Below are positions 58,161 to 64,000 of a stretch of DNA of 64,000 nucleotides, piece after piece. The translations under genes were made by a program, and so were the position numbers. This stretch comes from Anisakis pegreffii (lineage: Eukaryota; Nematoda; Chromadorea; Rhabditida; Anisakidae). Location of the stretch: contig JAPYMA010000440.1 of the NCBI GenBank assembly GCA_035041965.1, positions 124,001-188,000 of the forward strand, in the 5' to 3' direction. The notes under the pieces are model-generated. The model ran no database searches, was not told the DNA's origin, and saw only the letters and a program-made list of their open reading frames with translations. Numbering within the stretch: the first letter of the stretch is position 1; each line of letters starts with the position of its first letter.

Positions 58161-60298
58161 ATGATGGCAATCTTTCCAATATTAGCGTTATTTGTTACCA
58201 TACTTGCTTCCCAATCACCTCCAAATGTCACCCTTCTTTACCATCGTATCCCAAATCATTTGATGCTATTCTCTGAAGGTCGTCATGAAGCTGTTTTGGT
58301 TGGTCCTTTCGGCCTGACGGATATCTACCACTCGACAATAGCACTATTTACTCAATCACGAATTAAACCAAGTTTTATTGCTGCATTTTCGTATGAAATT
58401 ATTCAGAGTTCACAAAAAAGTCACTTTATAGAATGTATTCCATAAGATAACCTTTCTAAGTTCACTACGATGAAATGGCGCTCCCCGAACAACGGAAATC
58501 TTCATCAAGAAAATTTATTCACATTTGTTATTCAATGAAGAGAACATTTCGATTAGTGCTTGTATTTTAAGAAATGAAGTGCACAAGAATGAACTCTGGC
58601 ACCATACAACCCCGAATATATACAGTTCGGAGGTGGGGAGGAGGATGGTTCAGTACTCTTCCCATCCTCCTCCCCACCTCCGAACTGTTATAGACCCTGA
58701 GGCTTTATCTGAGTCTATGCTAAAAATGCGAACACAATTATGACAGCGGCCATTGCAATCACTAAGATAAGAGGAACAATTAACAAACAAAAGCAATCGA
58801 AATATTCATGATCCGTGCGCGCAGCGTGTGATCTTTGACTTGTGTGCGGTTTATCACGCTGATTCAGTAACGGTTCTCTGAAAGTTTACAGGCATTGATA
58901 TACGATTCAGCTCATGATTGCTAATTGTAAGTAATTTAAACAAACCCAACTACATTCTATCAATTTTGAAACGAAATTAGCAATGCAATGCGACTGTGAA
59001 TCTAAAAGCAGAATTTCAAAGGTTTCATAAGATCATAAAAAGGTATGAACATTAAAGGAAATTTCATTCGGTGTTTCATAAACGTTTTCAGGAATCTCGA
59101 ATTTTGATTATAATTGAAATAAGTCTGAAACTGTGATATTGCTCTGAAATTCGATTTAGTTGTGAATTCGTGGATGATAGCAATAAGAGAATTACATACA
59201 TATCTGCAATTTCTTTGAAATGCCTCAGTGTTAGTATCCACTTGAAAACTTTAATCACGAAATAATCACTCCGCGATATTCATTTGAGTAATTCAATTAC
59301 AATTCAGCTGTTACTCAAATGAACGACTTTATTCACAACCCTGAATTGGAAATCGTGCTGAAATTATCGAAAACTCATATTATTTGTGATGGTCATATCA
59401 AAAACAAGTCTGTTTTTGATATGACCATCACAATATCAGATTATTCAATCGATCTTGTAAATGAAAGTTCATCGAAAGCGATTTTGAATCTATCTAAATC
59501 TTCATTGACACTTATAAAACCGACAAGAGGAAATCAGCCAATGGTGAGTTGGATAAAAATATTCGCATGACATGGAAAAGTACACGTGAAATCAATAGTA
59601 AATTCAATAAAAATGAAAAGAAGATGCTCGAAGATAATATTATGTTGCATAGATGAAATACGAAAGGAAGCAAGAAGCAGAAATATAACAGTCTTCAATT
59701 TTGAGTGGAAGCAGTATTGATTCAGCAGTAGGATGCAATCGAGAAACAGTTATATTAGTGATGTTTAAAACGTGCATCACATCTGCACGCTCACAACACT
59801 CCTTCATGCTTAAACGCAACCAACCGAAAACACGACCATTTAGAGCACTACTTTTTTCTTTTGAAACAACTTTGAAAAGCTTTATCTGATTAATTAACTG
59901 CGTTTAATCGAGACCTCGGAAATATCTCACGAGACTGACCGTGAGGGAACACTCATATTAAAATTTCACTTGAGAACTGAGATTGGTCATGGGAATTCAG
60001 TGAAATATTAATATAATCACGAACGTGCGATCGCATAATGTACAATGAGCCATTTTTCATAACGTAACTGCAAGATGCGAAAATGCGCTTGGATGATTCG
60101 CACGTTCGTTTGTTCATGCCCCCTGATGATTACATAAATTCTTCAAATGTTCGGATTTCGATAACAATAATAACTGAAGGATTTCATAATAGCGTTACGG
60201 AGGCTCCACTGTTATTGAACAGTAGTTATGTGTACATTTTAGGGGATCATACACATACTATATCGTTATATTTTCGAATATTAATGCTGAATGATTGA
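58161..60298 (+). CDS. candidate secreted or surface protein, exons only partly joined
   Basis: Four plus-strand open blocks suggest one gene. A start with a signal peptide (MMAIFPILALFVTILASQSP) lies at 58,161. A block starts after GGTTCAG at 58,654 (TVIDPEALSESMLKMRTQL). A well-bounded exon at 59,308-59,543 (TQMNDFIHNPELEIVLKLSK, LTLIKPTRGNQPM) is followed by GTGAGT. An exon at 60,075-60,298 (RLDDSHVRLFMPPDDYINSS, LLLNSSYVYILGDHTHTISL) ends in a stop. The third and fourth do not join in phase directly, so at least one exon is missing; the second may end the first unit. N-glycosylation-like motifs fit an extracellular protein. Family unknown. Confidence 0.35.
58622..58688. repeat. perfect 27-bp inverted repeat, 13-nt loop
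   Basis: Arms at 58,622-58,648 and 58,662-58,688 are exact reverse complements, GC-rich (left arm AGTTCGGAGGTGGGGAGGAG) in an AT-rich setting. The loop contains the candidate acceptor TTCAG. Confidence 0.95.
59384..59433. repeat. perfect 23-bp inverted repeat, 4-nt loop
   Basis: Arms at 59,384-59,406 and 59,411-59,433 are exact reverse complements (left arm TTGTGATGGTCATATCAAAA, then ACA), with the loop AGTC. It lies wholly within the open exon 59,308-59,543. Confidence 0.95.
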
Positions 60299-60324
60299 AA
60301 TATGGTGTCGTTATAAGCAGTAAT

Positions 60325-61028
60325 TCAATAATCTTTCAACCCAGATGCACTTTTGCAATATGTATTCAATTCAACCGCATAGAAATTACTCAAAATTCCG
60401 CGGTGAGGTGAAATTAGATTTGATAGCACCGCATGTGGTCGAAATAACTCCAGTCTTTCTCTCACTCGCTTCAGCTGACTTTTTTCCACTGTATAACTAG
60501 ACTCGTGTGGTTTATCGACTGCAAGCATGCTACAACTTTGACATGACCGGAAAACTCCGTTCTGCAATTTAGTCAGACAATTAGCCGATCGATACTTTCA
60601 CTTTTACATAAGTTAAAAATACTGGAAAAGCCTCTGAACTGGTGACGAAACAAGAGCGCTGATAAGGATGATGAGCGTGCTCAGAAAACAAGAGCAAAAT
60701 AAGGGGAGTAAACTAGGAATTGGATGTATTTATTTACTGGAAGCATGATTGTTTTTAATAATTTCGTCAATATTTCCACATACTATTCAAACAGAAACAA
60801 TATCAGCTACGTTCGTAAGATCAATGTGTTATTATTATTCATCATCTCCAAAAAGCCCCATGAGAATTATTCATCATAGATATAGCACATCCGAGAGAGG
60901 CACCTCGACATGTTCATTTGTTACTCAGCATAATTGTTACTGATGAACTCCTGAATTTTCATACGTGAGTAATTGTTCGTACCTTCCCTTGCTTTACCAC
61001 GACGCGATTTTGAAAACAACATGCGTTA
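60325..61028 (-). CDS. 3' end of an unrecognised gene, two exons
   Basis: Exon 60,983-61,028 (ACCFQNRVVVKQGK, GTACGA donor) joins in phase 0 to terminal exon 60,325-60,561, which follows AAATTGCAG. The terminal exon reads NGVFRSCQSCSMLAVDKPHE, KSQLKRVRERLELFRPHAVL, then ILSNFYAVELNTYCKSASGL, and stops. It is GC-richer than its flanks and strongly protein-like. Upstream exons were not found; the first exon here begins in phase 2. No family recognised. Confidence 0.45.
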
Positions 61029-61101
61029 CTGCACCACAATTACATTAAAAAATGCTACTATTGTCAGACATTTCGATATGTTCATTATTGATTGAGCTTA
61101 A

Positions 61102-61448
61102 CTACTTTTGAGGTACATTCGGACCTTCCGGCAAGAGCAGTGGATCCGAAGTGTTAAGCAGTGCTGATCAATCCTAAATATTTCCTGGAACTAGGAACAA
61201 TTGGCGACACGTAACGTTTACGGGCTCCAAAGCATGAGAAGCTTGCTTGTTACCGGGAGGAAGCACGAAAATGTTTCAATCGAACAGTATGAGATTCTCG
61301 CAATCCATACTACACCTAGAATAGCAAAGTTGCCATTGTCGATTAGTTCTTGACTTGGTAAGATAGATCTGGTGAGAATCGTCGACGTTGATGATTCTCC
61401 AAAGTATCGATGTTCCTCAGTTGTCTTGCTAGACATCACGCCATCTAT
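61102..61448 (-). CDS. 3' end of another unrecognised gene, two exons
   Basis: Exon 61,316-61,448, after GTGTTTAG, reads IDGVMSSKTTEEHRYFGESS, then TILTRSILPSQELIDNGNFA, and ends in phase 1 at GTGTAG. Terminal exon 61,102-61,163, after GATCAG, completes the codon and reads ALLNTSDPLLLPEGPNVPQK, stop. Phase agreement and composition support the pair. It lies just upstream of the 60.3-61.0 kb unit on the same strand. A possible further exon (KRKSNCKVQREKKLFTGN) lies at 62,660-62,842. Family unknown. Confidence 0.45.
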
Positions 61449-62924
61449 CTAAACACTGCTGTGTTTATTGAAGCATTTCTCAAAAAATTTCTGGGGAATC
61501 AATGTTTACACCGATGGTTCGTTCTTCAGCTAAAAAGTTACAATTAGAAAAACTCCAACTTAGATCGCATCAAATTTTTGCTTTTCCCATACCGACTGAT
61601 TTCAACATCGTATCACAACAAAATAGAGCGAGCATATGTCGCTGCGATCACAACTGATTAATACTGTTAAAAATATGATGCGTGCCTGATTATCAATAAG
61701 TAAGCAAAGTTCCGTTCAGTAAATATGTCAGAATTTCTGCAAACTTTTCACTTATTCACGTATTAGGGAGATATTTAGCAAACGATAAAACCAAGCAAAC
61801 AATTGCTAATTAAATGGAGACAGTAACAACGATTTTGGGAGCGAAGGATGCAACTATCAATACTTTGCCATTTGAAAAGAATTAATTCTTAGTTGGGGAA
61901 GTATTTTGGAGACTAAAAAAAAGGAAAAGATGGAGTGAAGATATTGAAAAAAAACACAAAACAAACTGTCTATAAATGGATGTTATTATTTGGTTCGTTG
62001 TAAAAGGACAATTATTGCTTTTTAACGAATAAGTCCAACTTCCTCCATATCATAATGCTTGCAATAAACCAATTGAGATGCACGCGAAATAACTTCAAAA
62101 AAAGTTTTCTCATTAATTCAACACTCAAATGCCCATTTTACGGGGGTCAAGCCCGATCAGGGCATAACGGAGAAGTGTCACAAAAATCACCAATTTCATG
62201 GACAAATGCATGAAAAGGAAATAAATGATGCCATATTCGAATTCGTGCCATTATTTCAGAATATGCAAACGATGTCCTTAGTTCTATCCAGAATCAATTC
62301 CTGATGCCATTTTCATCTACCGTTGGATCGTTGTTATTTTGAGTTGTTCTTCTTAATGCATTCTTTTCGACTTACTATTAATGTAGAAACTCAGTTCGGA
62401 GAACAACGCTACTATAAGCTGGCAATTTCATATTTAAAACAGAACCATTTTCATTCTCTATCCATCTGGACGTCTTGACGCGATGCAATTGAATTTTTCC
62501 GTGGCAATCCTTAAAACTTTCCTCTTATTGGCTCATTAGAAATGAACAAATTCATTAGGATTTTAAAATTTTTTTGATTAAGAATTTGGATTAATTCTGC
62601 AGTTCGCAAGTTTTTATCGTAGATTATCTCCATCATGAACATTGAGTTTTTGTGTTGACCTAAACGTATCTCGAGAGATCCAATGGAGTTTTATTTTTTT
62701 TGCAAGATTTCATTTTTGCGACGTTTACAGTGCAAAATTTTTGTCGATTGTTGAATGAAAGCATGTAGAAGTCAGTGATGTTTCCGTTTCCCGTGAACAG
62801 TTTTTTCTCCCGCTGAACTTTGCAATTTGATTTTCTTTTCACCGAAAGAGCAGATTATTAGTGTCATACTACATAGGTATCTGTTGGTCCTAAAATTCCA
62901 AAGTTGATGCTGAACTGGGAATGT

Positions 62925-63045
62925 GGAATTGCCAATCCCGGACTACCGAGTCGGATCGAGGCTTGGCCAGATGGACCAAAAAATTTGCCTGATCTTGGTC
63001 CGTTCCGGTACCGGCAATAGTTTAATTCCCAGCGAACAACCGTCT
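62925..63045. repeat. inverted CCGG/ACCGAG-rich repeat
   Basis: Starts GGAATTGCCAATCCCGGACT and ends GTACCGGCAATAGTTTAATTCC. The outer GGAATT.GCCA and its reverse complement bound the block, and it is GC-rich relative to its surroundings. It may be a small foldback element, in style like 55,456-55,720. Confidence 0.4.
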
Positions 63046-63112
63046 AATCTATCCGGTCAGAAGCGCTTCATTTATTTGTTTGAGCTAATGATATGAATGA
63101 TTGATTACAGGG

Positions 63113-64000
63113 TCACTCAACGGGGAAAGAACGGTACAATATTTGGATTGGGATGAGCTTCGCTGGAGTCGGCACAAGAGGTCAGTTCATAATCATGACT
63201 TTATTTCGGTTGCATCACAAATTTAAGAAGTTCCTCTCAGAAATTCTGGAAGTGAGTATTTTTGATGTATTTTTTCTCATAACATTCACGATATTTCATC
63301 ATGATGAATCATATGTTATCAGTCGAATGTAAATAGACTACATTGAAAAATTCGTAGGATACTTTTCTAAAGCGTCGCACATAGCAGACGTGTAAAGTTA
63401 CGTATTGATTTGATGACTGTCACATATTAACCATCAAAACGTCACTGTCTGCACTATGGAATAATGCGATTGGCTTATATTTCGACAAAACGTGTACATT
63501 AATTTATTCAGTTTTGTTAAACGCTCATTCTCCGTAAATTTCTCCGGTTGACAGTACTGAACGAATTTCCATTTAGGTTCATGTGATTTCAGTGTTCGAA
63601 ATGTAGATTTTAGTACATAGAAGTGATGGGTCTAGTTATAATTGGTTTTTGAATACGTGCTATTTGTTTGAAGGTAATAAAAAAATGTATGCAGGAGATT
63701 TCTAGGATACGGAGACTACACAGGATTTGGTAATTTCAACACTTTCGAGGGAGATCAGGTACGCGTCGCAATGGATGAGGGAGCTACTCCACAGCCACTT
63801 TCCGGCAATGGTCGTCGTCAGGGCAATGCGAACTTCAATCTACAGCAGGTTATTTCCATTTCGGATCGCTTTTCTGTTGTTCACATGTGGTAGTGCATCC
63901 TTCAGTCATATTGTTTAAGAGTGTACTCAAATGGCTCTTCAAACGTATCCTCGGATTATATTCGAGTTAAATGCTGATGTGTTGTGCAGGAGTTGATGTG
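63113..64000 (+). CDS. partial gene running off the right edge
   Basis: Exon 63,113-63,182 (GHSTGKERYNIWIGMSFAGV) ends in phase 1. Exon 63,706-63,848, after TTTCTAG, completes a Gly codon and reads YGDYTGFGNFNTFEGDQVRV, then AMDEGATPQPLSGNGRRQGN, ending in phase 0 at GTTATT. A further exon may start at 63,991 after TTGTGCAG and is cut by the window edge. The second exon is also open in another frame (REIRYASQWMRELLHS), but the RNY-like codon pattern favours the Gly/Asn-rich reading. Family not recognised. Confidence 0.4.

Overview
The window reads as nuclear DNA of a nematode. It is AT-rich, and its genes are split into small exons joined by GT-AG introns, many with TTTCAG-type acceptors. The protein families fit: an expanded-type PP1-like phosphatase and a small secreted eight-cysteine protein of a type I associate with nematodes. 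The species cannot be named from sequence alone. No rRNA gene, convincing tRNA gene, CRISPR array or bacterial-style operon was seen. All gene models were built by hand from exon reading frames, splice phase and remembered family sequences.

Six genes are confidently identified. On the minus strand these are FBXW5-like (10,834-15,246), CTU2/tRNA 2-thiolation subunit (19,170-21,747), a PP1-like Ser/Thr phosphatase (22,512-25,137) and the ER co-chaperone DNAJC3/p58IPK (38,529-42,180). On the plus strand they are a glycerol kinase 5-like gene (31,609-35,500) and ribosomal protein uL29/RPL35 (47,868-49,102). Their functions are unrelated (ubiquitin ligase adaptor, tRNA modification, phosphorylation, lipid/sugar kinase, ER folding, translation), as expected of an ordinary metazoan neighbourhood. 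The phosphatase and CTU2 lie head to tail on one strand about 0.76 kb apart.

Two further multi-exon genes have consistent splice phases but no family name. One, on the plus strand, encodes at least 280 residues (44,201-46,305). The other, on the minus strand, encodes a secreted 180-residue cysteine-rich protein (50,451-52,238) whose exons are too short to show up as long open frames.

The outer parts are gene-poor or only partly resolved: 0-10 kb, 15-18 kb, 25-31 kb, 36-38 kb and 52-64 kb. They hold candidate orphan exons, a degraded Merlin/ISXO2 transposase (about 28.5-29.1 kb), a 420-bp element with 63-bp terminal inverted repeats beside the kinase gene, a foldback MITE in two copies (one just upstream of RPL35), other dispersed repeats, and several short perfect inverted repeats with tiny loops. 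Candidate extracellular or secreted gene fragments cluster at 54-64 kb, and one gene runs off the right edge.
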